DNA from: Maritimibacter sp.
GTDB taxonomy: Bacteria; Pseudomonadota; Alphaproteobacteria; Rhodobacterales; Rhodobacteraceae
Length of the DNA stretch: 64,000 bases
Assembly: GCA_002695005.1 (NCBI GenBank)
Contig: NZNT01000015.1
Location: 62,001 to 126,000 of the forward strand
Direction of reading: 5' to 3'
The translations under genes were made by a program, and so were the position numbers. Each line of letters opens with the position of its first letter. Within the stretch, counting starts at the first letter, position 1. Of the stretch, positions 6,225-15,145 are shown piece by piece. The notes beneath the pieces are model-generated. The model made no database searches and had not been told where the DNA came from. It saw nothing but the letters and a program-made list of their open reading frames with translations.

Positions 6225-7208
6225 TCAGGGTTTGAGGCGCTCTACCGTTGCGACTGCTCCGAACCCGGCGGCCTTTGCTCCTCCAATGACATAGATCGCG
6301 CCGTTGATCGCGGCAGCGGCCGTGCCGTGGCGCGGCGATGGCATGTCAGGCAGGGCGGTCCAAGCCCCTGAGACCGGGTCGAAGACCCAGCTTTCTGGAA
6401 ACACCTTGGGGTCGGGCGAAAAGGCCTCACCCCCAAACGCGTAGAGCTGTCCGTTCAGGGCGGCGGCGGACAGGCCACCTTGGGCTGCGGGCATGTCCGG
6501 ACCGGCCTCCCACATGTCACGGGCGGGGTCGTAGATTTCCAGTGTCGCAAGATTGCGGATGCGCGCTGTCTCGTTGGGCAGGAACCGCCGTCCGCCGACC
6601 ACATAAATGCGCCCGTCGATGACTGCGCCAGCGGCACTGTTGCGCGGTGTGGGTGTGTCGGCGCCCTGCGTCCATCGGCCTGTGGCCGGGTCGAAGATGT
6701 CCACGCGGGCCGAGTCGCGGTGGCCCCCGAACCGGCGGGCATCGGGACCGGACGGGACGCGCCCGCCGATCACGAAAATCCTGCCGTCAACCACCGCTGT
6801 CACATGCTCGGCCCGTGGCACCGGAAGGGAGGGGGCGTCGCGCCGCGCGCCGGTTGCGATGTCGAAAACGTGCACCTCGCTCACCGCGCGCCACTCGGGC
6901 GGGGTGCCGGAGAACCCGCCGATGGCGTAGATCGCACCGCTGACGACGGCGACGCCCACATGATGGCGCGGCGCGGGGAGCGGCGGCAGGGTTCGCCAGG
7001 TGTCGGTTGCGGCGTTGTAAGCATAGGCTTGATCCGTGGGCACGCCGCCGCGCGCGAATCCTCCAAGCGTGTAGATCGTGTCACCGGAGGGCGCTGCATA
7101 GATTTCCTGCACGGGCGCGGGCAAAGGGGCGGCCTCGGACCACTCAGGCGCGCCATGTGCCCCGCTTGCGATCCCGCAAAACGCCAATGCCAGTGCCGAG
7201 TGTTTCAA
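6225..7208 (-). CDS. secreted Kelch-repeat beta-propeller protein
   Basis: 327 residues. The start is taken as the TTG at 7208, which has GAGGGAGA upstream and gives a clean signal peptide (KHSALALAFCGIASGAHGA). At least five Kelch blades carry the double Gly after a hydrophobic strand: IYTLGGFARG, IYAIGGFSG, IFVIGGRVP, IYVVGGRRF, LYAFGGEAF and IYVIGGAK, each followed by a W or F about 20 residues later. It is predicted to be a periplasmic six-bladed propeller; ligand unknown. It diverges from the Rieske operon. Confidence 0.85.
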   Translation of the reverse strand: MKHSALALAFCGIASGAHGAPEWSEAAPLPAPVQEIYAAPSGDTIYTLGGFARGGVPTDQAYAYNAATDTWRTLPPLPAPRHHVGVAVVSGAIYAIGGFSGTPPEWRAVSEVHVFDIATGARRDAPSLPVPRAEHVTAVVDGRIFVIGGRVPSGPDARRFGGHRDSARVDIFDPATGRWTQGADTPTPRNSAAGAVIDGRIYVVGGRRFLPNETARIRNLATLEIYDPARDMWEAGPDMPAAQGGLSAAALNGQLYAFGGEAFSPDPKVFPESWVFDPVSGAWTALPDMPSPRHGTAAAAINGAIYVIGGAKAAGFGAVATVERLKP

Positions 7209-7308
7209 GCCGTTCTCCCTCTGCCGCACCGTCACTGTCAAAGCATTTGGCCTTTTGGTCAAATCCTGTAACCATTGCCCCGAGCAACGAAGACCCGGAG
7301 GAGGCACC

Positions 7309-8631
7309 ATGATCAGCCAGCAACTGAACGATACCATAACGCGGGTCGGACCGGGTACACCGGCGGGTGAGGTGCTGCGCCACTATTGGCAGCCCGCCGC
7401 ACTCACGGACGAGTTGGACGGAAAGCGGCCGGTGGTTCCGGTGCGGCTCATGGGCGAGGACCTCGTTCTGTTTCGCAACGACGACGGCGAACTGGGGCTG
7501 ATCGGCCGGCATTGCCCGCATCGCGGGTCGGACCTTTGCTATGGACGGCTCGAGAACAACGGGCTGCGGTGTCCGTTCCACGGCTGGCATTTCGACCGGA
7601 CCGGACAATGCGTGGAGCAGCCGGGCGAGCCGGAAGGGTCGAGGATGCACGAGCAGATCAAGACCACCTCCTATCCCGTTGAAGAACGGAACGGAATCAT
7701 CTTTGCCTATATGGGGCCGGGCGACCCGCCGCCATTCCCGAACTTCGATTGTTTCCGCGCGCCCGAAAGCCACGTTTTCGCCTTTAAGGGGCTATGGGAA
7801 TGCAACTGGCTTCAAGCGCTGGAGGTTGGGATCGATCCTGCCCACGCCTCATTCCTGCACCGCTTCCTTGAAGACGAAGACCCGGAAGACAGCTACGGCA
7901 AACAGTTCCGCGACAAGGCCGCGAACACCGAAATCCCGATGACCCAGCTTCTGCGCGACTACCCGCGCCCGGAGATCGAGGTGGAGGAAACCGACTACGG
8001 CATGCGCGTCATTGCGCTGCGTCACCTGGATGACGGACGAACGCACGTTCGGGTGACCAACCAGATCTTTCCCGAAGCGATCACGATCCCGATGAGCCGC
8101 GAGATGATCATCACCCAGTGGCATGTGCCGGTCGATGACGAGACCTGCTACTGGTATTCGATGTTCACGAGTTTCGGGGAGCCGGTGAACAAGGAACTCA
8201 TGCGCGAACAGCGCCTCGCCGAGCACCGCCTTCCGGACTACGCGCCGCTCAAGAACAAGCGCAATCAATACGGCTACAACCCGGATGAGCAGGAAAGCCT
8301 GACCTATACGGGCATGGGGCTCGACATCAACGTGCACGACCAGTGGGCCGTGGAGTCGATGGGGCGTATCCAGGACCGGACGCAGGAACACCTTGGCAAG
8401 ACTGACAAGGCGATCATCGCGAACCGTCGCAGGCTGCGCGCCGCGATCAAGGCGCTGGAAGATGGCGACGCAGCGGCGCTGCCGATGAAGAACGGCGCGG
8501 ATGTTTCCGCGCTGACCGGGCCGCTAGCGAACGACACGATCGCCACGGACGGCGACTGGCAGCGCGCCTATCAGGAGGGTGACGCCGCCCGCCGGGCCGG
8601 CTGCACCGGCTGGGATGCCAAGGTCGGATGA
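7309..8631 (+). CDS. Rieske non-haem iron oxygenase, phthalate-dioxygenase-like alpha subunit
   Basis: 440 residues with GGAGGAGG before ATG 7309. The Rieske [2Fe-2S] ligands are C69-x-H71 and C88-x2-H91. The mononuclear-iron site is D176-PA-H179-x4-H184. Single-component alpha subunits like this catalyse hydroxylation or O/N-dealkylation of aromatic substrates and need electrons from a reductase, which is absent here. The next gene begins 7 bp later and encodes a glutamine-synthetase-like ligase, followed by an arylamine N-acetyltransferase. That order suggests an aromatic amine or related amine as substrate (inference). Confidence 0.88.
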   Translation: MISQQLNDTITRVGPGTPAGEVLRHYWQPAALTDELDGKRPVVPVRLMGEDLVLFRNDDGELGLIGRHCPHRGSDLCYGRLENNGLRCPFHGWHFDRTGQCVEQPGEPEGSRMHEQIKTTSYPVEERNGIIFAYMGPGDPPPFPNFDCFRAPESHVFAFKGLWECNWLQALEVGIDPAHASFLHRFLEDEDPEDSYGKQFRDKAANTEIPMTQLLRDYPRPEIEVEETDYGMRVIALRHLDDGRTHVRVTNQIFPEAITIPMSREMIITQWHVPVDDETCYWYSMFTSFGEPVNKELMREQRLAEHRLPDYAPLKNKRNQYGYNPDEQESLTYTGMGLDINVHDQWAVESMGRIQDRTQEHLGKTDKAIIANRRRLRAAIKALEDGDAAALPMKNGADVSALTGPLANDTIATDGDWQRAYQEGDAARRAGCTGWDAKVG

Positions 8632-8638
8632 GGCGCGC

Positions 8639-10087
8639 GTGACGAAACAGGATCGAGACAGGCTGGGCTCTGGCGCGCTCGCGCGGCTGGGGCTGGTCGA
8701 CGAGGCGGCGATCGAGGCCGGGGTGCGGCTGTTGAAACGTGTGCGGGACGACGGGCTGGAAACGGTCCGCGTCCTGTTTTCGGACCCGCATGGCGTGCTT
8801 CGCGGCAAGGCCATTGCGGCGCGCGCGTTGCCAAGCGTGCTGTCGGACGGAATGAAGGTGCCTTCGACACTCCTGCTCAAGGACACCGCGCATCGCACGG
8901 CCTTTCCGATCTGGTCGGGAGATGGCGCACCGATGGCTGGCGCGTCGGACATATTGCTCGTGCCCGATACCGCGACCTTCCGGCGGCTCCCCTGGTCGCC
9001 TCATTCAGGCTGGTTGCTGTGCGATTGTGTCGATTCAGTTGGCGCGCCGATCCCCTTCGCGCCGCGCGACCTGTTGCGCGCGGAGGTGGGGCGGCTCGCG
9101 GACCGCGGGATGGAGATGAGGGTCGGTCTGGAGGTCGAGTTCCACGTCTTCGACGTGATCGACCCGCGCCTGTCTCATGGCGACACCACCATGCCGCCCG
9201 CACCGCCCGAAACGCGCGCGCTCGCGCCCGGCTACCAGTTCCTGACCGAGACGGTCTATGGCCAGCTCGAGCCGGTCATGGACAGGCTGCGGCGCATGTC
9301 CGAAGAGATCGGTCTGCCCGTGCGCTCGACCGAGGTGGAAATGGGCCCGGGGCAATTCGAGTTCACCTTCGACCCGGCCGATCCCATCACCCAAGCGGAT
9401 GCGATGGTGATGTTCCGGACGCTCGTGCAGGAGGTTTGTTCGGCAGATGGTAAGCATGCGACCTTCATGTGCCGACCGAAGGTGGATAACGCGGCTGCCT
9501 CAGGCTGGCATGTCCATCAGTCGCTCATCTCGACCGAGACCGGTGACAACCTGTTCATGCCTGCGGACGAGGGCCTGACAGGCACCGCATCCGGCTGGAT
9601 CGCGGGGCTCTTGGACCATGCGGGCGAAAGCTGCGTGCTCACGACCCCGACCGTGAACGGCTACAAACGCTACACCCAGCACCAGTTGGCCCCGGATCGC
9701 ATCGCGTGGGGCCGGGACAACCGCGGCGCCATGCTGCGCGCGCTCATGGGCGCCGGCGACACGGCGAGCCGGGTGGAGAACCGGGTGGCCGATCCTGCGG
9801 CCAATCCCTATCTCCTGTTCGCATCGCAAATCGTTTCGGGCCTTGCTGGACTCGATGCGGGGACGGCGCCGCCCGAGGCGGTGGAAAAGCCTTATTCATC
9901 CGATGCCCCGGCGCTCCCCATGAACCTCGGTGCGGCTATCGAGCTATTTCGGGATTCCGCGCTATATCGCAAGATCTGGGGGAACGAGGTCGTGGATTAC
10001 TTCGTGACGCTCAAGAGCGCCGAGTGGCAGCGTTATCTGGCGCATGTGTCGGACTGGGAGCAGGCCGAATATTTCCGGCTGTTCTGA
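8639..10087 (+). CDS. glutamine-synthetase-family ligase (gamma-glutamyl-amine synthetase-like)
   Basis: 482 residues from GTG 8639; ATG 8615 and GTG 8579 would overlap the Rieske gene and cannot be excluded. Glutamine synthetase signatures are present: VLFSDPHGVLRGK near the N-terminus, VGLEVEFHVFD (catalytic-domain Glu), SGWHVHQSL, NGYKRY and the Arg-rich segment DNRGAMLRALMG. The protein matches the shorter GlnA-like group (PuuA, gamma-glutamylanilide synthetase) that ligates glutamate to amines, more than housekeeping GlnA. It lies between an oxygenase and an N-acetyltransferase with almost no spacing, so the three are one operon. Confidence 0.85.
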   Translation: MTKQDRDRLGSGALARLGLVDEAAIEAGVRLLKRVRDDGLETVRVLFSDPHGVLRGKAIAARALPSVLSDGMKVPSTLLLKDTAHRTAFPIWSGDGAPMAGASDILLVPDTATFRRLPWSPHSGWLLCDCVDSVGAPIPFAPRDLLRAEVGRLADRGMEMRVGLEVEFHVFDVIDPRLSHGDTTMPPAPPETRALAPGYQFLTETVYGQLEPVMDRLRRMSEEIGLPVRSTEVEMGPGQFEFTFDPADPITQADAMVMFRTLVQEVCSADGKHATFMCRPKVDNAAASGWHVHQSLISTETGDNLFMPADEGLTGTASGWIAGLLDHAGESCVLTTPTVNGYKRYTQHQLAPDRIAWGRDNRGAMLRALMGAGDTASRVENRVADPAANPYLLFASQIVSGLAGLDAGTAPPEAVEKPYSSDAPALPMNLGAAIELFRDSALYRKIWGNEVVDYFVTLKSAEWQRYLAHVSDWEQAEYFRLF

Positions 10088-10089
10088 CG

Positions 10090-10905
10090 ATGGCATTCGA
10101 CCTTTCCGCCTATCTCGACCGCCTGTCGCTGCCCGAGCCGGGTACCGGGCGAGAGGGGCTCGCGCGCCTTCATTTCGCACACATGTCCCACATTCCGTTC
10201 GAGAACACCGCGCCACTGCTGGAGCGCATCCCGTCGCTTGAGCCGGCAGCGCTGATGGACAAGCTGGTGAGGCGCAGACGCGGGGGCTATTGCTTCGAAC
10301 ACAACGGGCTTTACGGCCTTGCGCTCGCAGAGCTTGGCCACACGGCGCGCCCGCTCCTCGCCCGCGTTCGCAATGGCGCGCCCGTCGGTGGCGCGCGGAC
10401 ACATCAGGCCTGGCTCGTCGAGATCGACGGGGAGACCTGGATGAGCGATGTGGGCTTCGGTGGTCACGCGCCGCTTGCGCCCATCCCGTATCGCACCGGA
10501 GAGGCGTTCGAGGTCCCCAATGGCCGCTACCGCTTTGTCACTGATCCCACGACCGGCGAGACGGTTTTGGAGCGCCTGTCGGGCACAGATTGGACCTCAT
10601 TGTGGGGCTATGACGGGGTGCCGGTGCCGCAAATTGACATCGAGGCCGCGAACATCGTCACCGCCTGTTGGGACAAGGCGCCGTTCCGGGCGAATCTGAT
10701 GGCGGCATTCCACGGACCCCGCGGTCGAGTTACGCTGTTCAACCGGGCGTTTTCCCGAGGGCTGCCGCCTGACCTTGAAACGCGCCTGCTCGAAGATGCC
10801 GGGGATTTGGCGCGCGTGCTGTCGATCGACTTCACGCTCGACCTCGACGACGGCGATATCTCGGCGATCTGGGACAAGATCAAGGGCGCTCCCGTGGGGC
10901 GCTAG
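10090..10905 (+). CDS. arylamine N-acetyltransferase
   Basis: 271 residues starting 2 bp after the previous stop. The catalytic triad is visible as C68 (RRGGYCFEHN), H105 (ARTHQAWLV) and D120 (WMSDVGFGGH), and SHIPFENT near the N-terminus is also typical of NAT enzymes. These cytoplasmic enzymes move acetyl (or propionyl/malonyl) from CoA thioesters to arylamines and hydrazines. Its stop codon overlaps that of the convergent phospholipase D gene by 4 bp. The coupling to a GS-like ligase and a Rieske oxygenase is the main clue to a natural substrate. Confidence 0.93.
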   Translation: MAFDLSAYLDRLSLPEPGTGREGLARLHFAHMSHIPFENTAPLLERIPSLEPAALMDKLVRRRRGGYCFEHNGLYGLALAELGHTARPLLARVRNGAPVGGARTHQAWLVEIDGETWMSDVGFGGHAPLAPIPYRTGEAFEVPNGRYRFVTDPTTGETVLERLSGTDWTSLWGYDGVPVPQIDIEAANIVTACWDKAPFRANLMAAFHGPRGRVTLFNRAFSRGLPPDLETRLLEDAGDLARVLSIDFTLDLDDGDISAIWDKIKGAPVGR

Positions 10906-12419
10906 ACCATCTCCTCCGGCACGCCGGGCAGAGGCTCGCCCATCTCTGCGGCAGGTTCCACGGCATAAGGGAGCACGAAATGCTCGCGGTCTTCGGGATT
11001 GCGCCGGGCATTCGATTGGGCCGCCTCGCTCCAGGTCGCCGCGATTGCGGTGTTGCCGGGGATGCTGTCGGAATACCAATGCTTGGTGCATTTCTCGAAG
11101 AAGCTCGCCACAAGCAGCGGATCGGCCACCTCGATCCCCGCCTCACTGTCCCAGCGCATGGACCGGCCGTTCAGGTTGGCCGAGGAGACCACTGCGGCGC
11201 GCCCGTCCACGATGATCAGTTTCGCGTGGATGTAGATAATCGGCGCACCGTAGTGGGAGTCACGATGGCCGGTGTCCATCGGCCGGGTTTGCGCAGGGGA
11301 GCCAAAGAACACGCGTTCGCCGTATGCCTCGCGCAGCCGTTCCACCGCATCGCTCTGCAACTGCTCGCCATAGCGCGCGTCGACATCATCGGAGCGGTCG
11401 AAGGCCACGTCCTCCGGCGCGGCGGGCAGCATGACCACCAGCTGCAATTCCGGCATCGCCTCGGCCGCGGCAACCAGCGCGTCGGTGATCGGCGTGGAGC
11501 GGAGAAACTGCGTCTCGATATAGATGTAGTCCCGCGCAGTGCGGATAAGGCGAAGGTGGGCCTCTTCGATCTCCGACAGTATTTCGCGCGGGGCGAGACG
11601 GCGTCCGCCGGGAATGTCCGACGACAGAGTGCGCAGCAGGCCACCGAACGGGGAAGGAGCGCGGTCCCCGGCGGTCACCTCGCGAAACTCGGCCAGATGC
11701 CGCGCGGCGGCCCTGACCACGGGGCCGGTTACCACCGCCTGCACGTCATGCCAGGTTTTTTCCGGCGCGCGGTCGTGCGCCTTGTCGTCATAGCGGCGCG
11801 GGTTGAGGTCGAGCCCGCCAATGTAGAGCGTTTCGTCATCCACAACGGCCATCTTCTGGTGGTGTGTCGCCGGAATTAGCGGCGCGGGCGGCCAGATGCG
11901 AGGAAACAGCTTACGCCCTTGTTTGCGCACCATCCGTCGGAATTTCGGCATGTGCTCCAGCGCGGTGTCACAAGCCTCCTGTTCCAGTCCGCTCAGGCGA
12001 TTGCATTCGTCGCGCAACTTGCGGCGCGTGACAGGCATGAACATGACGCGGTGCGCCCAACCGACCTGAGCCTTGTGCATATGGACGTCCACCGTGAGGG
12101 CGCCGGGATTGGAGGACGCTGCGGCGGCGGCCAGACAGGCAGCACGAGACTCCCACGAATAGCGGTGCAGTTCGGGGCGCGCTACCGGGTCGAAATCCGA
12201 GATGACGATGGTGAAGCGCACCCCTTCGTCGAGCTTATGGGTAAGAAGGTCGGCCCAGTCGCGCCCGATCGCTTTGCCTTCGTCGCTCTTGAGCTTCGTC
12301 GCCGGGTCGAACATGCGCATCGAGATCGACACATGACGGCGCGCGTCGAGAACCAGGCGTTCGAAGGCCGGATAAGCCTCTTGGGCCGTGAGCAAAAACT
12401 CCACGGACTCCGCTTCCAT
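10902..12419 (-). CDS. phospholipase D-like protein with two HKD motifs
   Basis: 505 residues from ATG 12419, chosen because GGGAGG lies 4-5 bases upstream; earlier ATGs at 12449 and 12473 lack ribosome sites. HKD motif 1 is HQKMAVVD (H187) and motif 2 is HAKLIIVD (H398), each followed by a Gly/Asn-rich segment (YIGGLDLNPRRYD, VVSSANLNGRSM). It probably hydrolyses or transfers phosphatidyl groups. There is no signal peptide at this start, so a cytoplasmic or non-classically secreted protein is expected. Confidence 0.88.
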   Translation of the reverse strand: MEAESVEFLLTAQEAYPAFERLVLDARRHVSISMRMFDPATKLKSDEGKAIGRDWADLLTHKLDEGVRFTIVISDFDPVARPELHRYSWESRAACLAAAAASSNPGALTVDVHMHKAQVGWAHRVMFMPVTRRKLRDECNRLSGLEQEACDTALEHMPKFRRMVRKQGRKLFPRIWPPAPLIPATHHQKMAVVDDETLYIGGLDLNPRRYDDKAHDRAPEKTWHDVQAVVTGPVVRAAARHLAEFREVTAGDRAPSPFGGLLRTLSSDIPGGRRLAPREILSEIEEAHLRLIRTARDYIYIETQFLRSTPITDALVAAAEAMPELQLVVMLPAAPEDVAFDRSDDVDARYGEQLQSDAVERLREAYGERVFFGSPAQTRPMDTGHRDSHYGAPIIYIHAKLIIVDGRAAVVSSANLNGRSMRWDSEAGIEVADPLLVASFFEKCTKHWYSDSIPGNTAIAATWSEAAQSNARRNPEDREHFVLPYAVEPAAEMGEPLPGVPEEMV

Positions 12420-12587
12420 ACCGCCTCCCGTGTCCTCGGATCGGGACATAGTGTGGGTTTCGCTGTCGAACATGTAAAGGCAATCCGCGACGGCGGGTTG
12501 ATGTTCCGTCTGCACTGGAAGAAAGGCAGAAATGAAAAGGACCGCCCGAAGGCGGCCCGTTTTCATCACGTTCTTCCCGGAGGAAGT

Positions 12588-12662
12588 TGGAGCGGGTGAT
12601 GAGATTCGAACTCACGACCCTTACCTTGGCAAGGTAATGCTCTACCCCTGAGCTACACCCGC
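12588..12662 (-). tRNA. tRNA-Gly (anticodon GCC)
   Basis: Read on the minus strand, the acceptor is GCGGGTG/CACCCGC and the D arm AGCTCAGGGGTAGAGC. The anticodon loop TTGCCAA gives GCC, and the T arm is CGTGA-GTTCGAATC-TCA. Discriminator T and an encoded CCA end at 12588. All four arms are intact. It is 168 bp upstream of the phospholipase gene on the same strand. Confidence 0.95.
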
Positions 12663-12849
12663 ATCCTGTGGTGAGCGGTGATTTATAAAACCCCGCGTTT
12701 GGCTGCAAGGGCAAAATCACGCGAGCGGGGAATTTTTTGGCGCCACGCGAAGCGGGCTGCCAGAGGGCGGCGCACCAAAGTTGACAGGCGGGCGGCTTTT
12801 TGGCCTCATGAACCCATACTTGAAGTCTTTTTTGAAAGGAATTGCCGCC

Positions 12850-13833
12850 ATGCGCCTGTCACCAGCCCGTCTGTCCTGTGTCCTCTTTCTGGCGGCCGCA
12901 CCGGCCTTGGCGCAGGATGGTCCGCCGCCGATTTCACCGATCGACATCCAGGTCACGCGTCTCGACACGATCCCCAACCTCTCGGTAGACAACGCGGCGC
13001 CCTGCTGCGCGCGGGAAACCTTCGAAAGCGGGGAGGAGGCCGATTTTCTCTACCTCGACATCGACTTCGACGTCGCGTGGTCCGAGGAGGTGGACAAGCT
13101 GTCGCTCTCGGGGCGCGACACGATCTTTCTTATGCCAGAGGGCGTGACCGACATCGAACAGGCGATCCAGGCCTGGGGCAGTGTCAGCTACTTCCCGGAG
13201 GTCGAGATTCGCACGGTCAGCATGTCCACGCGACGCCCGCGCAACTGGCCTGACGAGGATCGGGACGCCCATCTCAACGCTGTTTTCACGGTGCCTGCGG
13301 GATTGACCGGCGCGACACTCCTCATTGGCGATCCGGAAGCGGGGCAGGTCGAAGTGCCGCTGGACCTGTCAGGACCGGCAAGCGAACTGCCCTCCGCCGC
13401 GAGCTTCTGGAACGTGAGTCTGAACGGGATCGAGACGTTGGAGACGGTCGAAACCTCCTATCGTGATGGCGATGGCAGTCTCGGTGCGTCCATCACCCCC
13501 GACGCCGGGTCGATCATCAGGCTGGACGTGACGCTCGATCCGAAACAGAACCTGAGTACCGATGCAGAGGCCGGCAAGAACGTCGCGACCTTCCGCTCGC
13601 TGGCGGTGCAGATGGTGGGTCCCGAGGGCCTGCCGCTCTTCCCGCTTGGTGAGGGGCGCGAAATCCGGGGGTATCTCAATGTCGAAAACTCGGTGACGCA
13701 TACGCAGAACTGGAGCGGGGAAGGGACGTCCGGCGCGACGGATATCACGTTCTACTTCCTTGGCTCCGGCGCGTCCGGCAGCTACCGGGTTTTCTTCAAG
13801 GATGCCGAGGTGGGCACGATCGAACTGCCCTGA
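12850..13833 (+). CDS. exported beta-rich protein, unknown
   Basis: 327 residues from ATG 12850, preceded by GAAAGGA and giving a clear signal peptide (LSCVLFLAAAPALAQ). An upstream in-frame ATG at 12808 is also possible. The mature protein is acidic, rich in Val/Thr/Ser strands, with an adjacent Cys pair (APCCARETFE) and the segment ATDITFYFLGSGASGSYRVFFKD near the C-terminus. It looks like a periplasmic or cell-surface immunoglobulin-like or lectin-like fold. No family recognised. It converges on a TetR gene 4 bp away. Confidence 0.65.
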   Translation: MRLSPARLSCVLFLAAAPALAQDGPPPISPIDIQVTRLDTIPNLSVDNAAPCCARETFESGEEADFLYLDIDFDVAWSEEVDKLSLSGRDTIFLMPEGVTDIEQAIQAWGSVSYFPEVEIRTVSMSTRRPRNWPDEDRDAHLNAVFTVPAGLTGATLLIGDPEAGQVEVPLDLSGPASELPSAASFWNVSLNGIETLETVETSYRDGDGSLGASITPDAGSIIRLDVTLDPKQNLSTDAEAGKNVATFRSLAVQMVGPEGLPLFPLGEGREIRGYLNVENSVTHTQNWSGEGTSGATDITFYFLGSGASGSYRVFFKDAEVGTIELP

Positions 13834-13837
13834 GCGT

Positions 13838-14416
13838 TCAGCGGGCGGACAGGTCGAGCGCCTCGAAGATACGTAAAAAAAGCTCCTCCAGATCGGGGGC
13901 ATCGTGCATCCCGTTGCCGCTGATCGCGAGGCTCGCGAAGCCGTGGATCATCGACCAGATGGCGAGTTCCGTGTCGACCGGGTCGGCCCCCGCGAAGGGG
14001 GCCGAGATGCGCGCGAGCACGGCGTAGGACGCATCCGCCGTCTCGCGCAGGTCGGGGTCGTCATGGATACAGTCCGTGGTCCCGAACATCATGTCAAAAA
14101 GGCCCGAATTGGCGCGCGCGAAGCGCAGATAGCCCAAACAGGCCCCCAGAGCGGCGTCGCGGGGGGTGTTCGGCGCCTCGGCGATGGCCGTTTCCATGGA
14201 GGCCGTGAAGCGTCGGTAGCCTTCTGCGACGATAGCTGTGCGCAGGTGGAGGAGCGACGGGAAATGGTGCGCGGGGGCGGCATGGCTCACCCCGGCGGCG
14301 GCGGCAACCTTGCGAATCGAGAGTGCATCGGGGCCGTCGCGGTGCACCAACGCAACGCCTGCTTCTACCAATGCAGCCCGTAAGTTCCCGTGGTGGTGTG
14401 GTTTTCCTTCTGCCAT
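13838..14416 (-). CDS. TetR-family transcriptional regulator
   Basis: 192 residues. The N-terminal HTH runs from LRAALVEAGVALVHRDG through LSIRKVAAAAGVSHAAPAHHFPS, the standard TetR helix pattern. The C-terminal ligand domain (ELAIWSMIHGFASLAISG) matches the group with a WHG-type segment. It diverges from a DUF2306 membrane protein gene. The 82-bp gap carries a near-perfect 20-bp inverted repeat that probably binds this protein and represses both genes. Confidence 0.9.
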   Translation of the reverse strand: MAEGKPHHHGNLRAALVEAGVALVHRDGPDALSIRKVAAAAGVSHAAPAHHFPSLLHLRTAIVAEGYRRFTASMETAIAEAPNTPRDAALGACLGYLRFARANSGLFDMMFGTTDCIHDDPDLRETADASYAVLARISAPFAGADPVDTELAIWSMIHGFASLAISGNGMHDAPDLEELFLRIFEALDLSAR

Positions 14417-14433
14417 GACCGCATCCTAACAAT

Positions 14434-14481
14434 AAACTTGACAGCGTCAAGTTACTGGGAGAACTTGACGCTGTCTAGTTT
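14434..14481. promoter_or_regulatory. paired palindromic operator between TetR and DUF2306 genes
   Basis: AAACTTGACAGCGTCAAGTT (14434-14453) and AACTTGACGCTGTCTAGTTT (14462-14481) are inverted copies with one mismatch across an 8-bp spacer. The left box is itself a palindrome (AACTTGA-CAGCG-TCAAGTT). Both contain TTGAC, a -35-like hexamer. This is the expected layout for a TetR-type repressor controlling divergent promoters. Confidence 0.75.
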
Positions 14482-14498
14482 AGCCCCAGGAGACCCCA

Positions 14499-15107
14499 AT
14501 GCCCCGTCGCATCTTCCTTCCCATCGCGGCTCCGTTCAGCGTCATGACCGCGTTCATGTCCTATCGCTTTCTCGCTCTTGGGGTCGTCCCGGCCTTTCCC
14601 GACATGGTGGGACACATCGAGACGACGCGGATCGCGTTCCTCGCCCATGTCTGCGCCGCGCCCATCGCGCTCGTGACAGCGACGTTTCAGCTCATGCCGC
14701 GTCTGCGCGCCCGCTTCCCCGGGGTCCATCGGTGGAGCGGGCAGGTATACGCCATTGCGATCCTGATCGCCGGTCTTGGCGCGCTGGTGATGGCACCGGG
14801 CGCGAATGGCGGGCTGGTCTCAACACTGGGTTTCGGGCTGCTGGCCGTGCTCTGGATCGGTTTCACTATTGCCGGCATCATCAATGCGCGCGCCGGCAAC
14901 ATCACCGCCCATCGGCGGTGGATGATCCGGTCCTTCGCGTTGACCTTCGCGGCCGTGACGCTCCGGTTCGAACTGTTCCCGATGGTGGGGGCGGGTATGG
15001 CATATGAAGACGCGATTGCCATTCTCGCATGGGCGTCGTGGTTGCCGAACCTCGCCGTCGCGGAGTGGCTTCTCGGCCGTCCGCGATTCAGCGCCGTCCC
15101 CGCATGA
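14499..15107 (+). CDS. DUF2306 membrane protein
   Basis: 202 residues with about six hydrophobic helices. Conserved elements include HRWSGQVYAIAILIAG, ITAHRRWMIRSFALTFAAVTLR and a His in helix 2 (IAFLAHVCAAPIALV), which fit the DUF2306 family of small integral membrane proteins of unknown function. The His residues could bind haem or metal; that is only a possibility. Control by the divergent TetR through the intervening operator suggests induction by a small ligand. Confidence 0.8.
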   Translation: MPRRIFLPIAAPFSVMTAFMSYRFLALGVVPAFPDMVGHIETTRIAFLAHVCAAPIALVTATFQLMPRLRARFPGVHRWSGQVYAIAILIAGLGALVMAPGANGGLVSTLGFGLLAVLWIGFTIAGIINARAGNITAHRRWMIRSFALTFAAVTLRFELFPMVGAGMAYEDAIAILAWASWLPNLAVAEWLLGRPRFSAVPA

Positions 15108-15145
15108 ACCGCAGGCCGGGACGATGACGCCCCGGCCTTGCCCCA

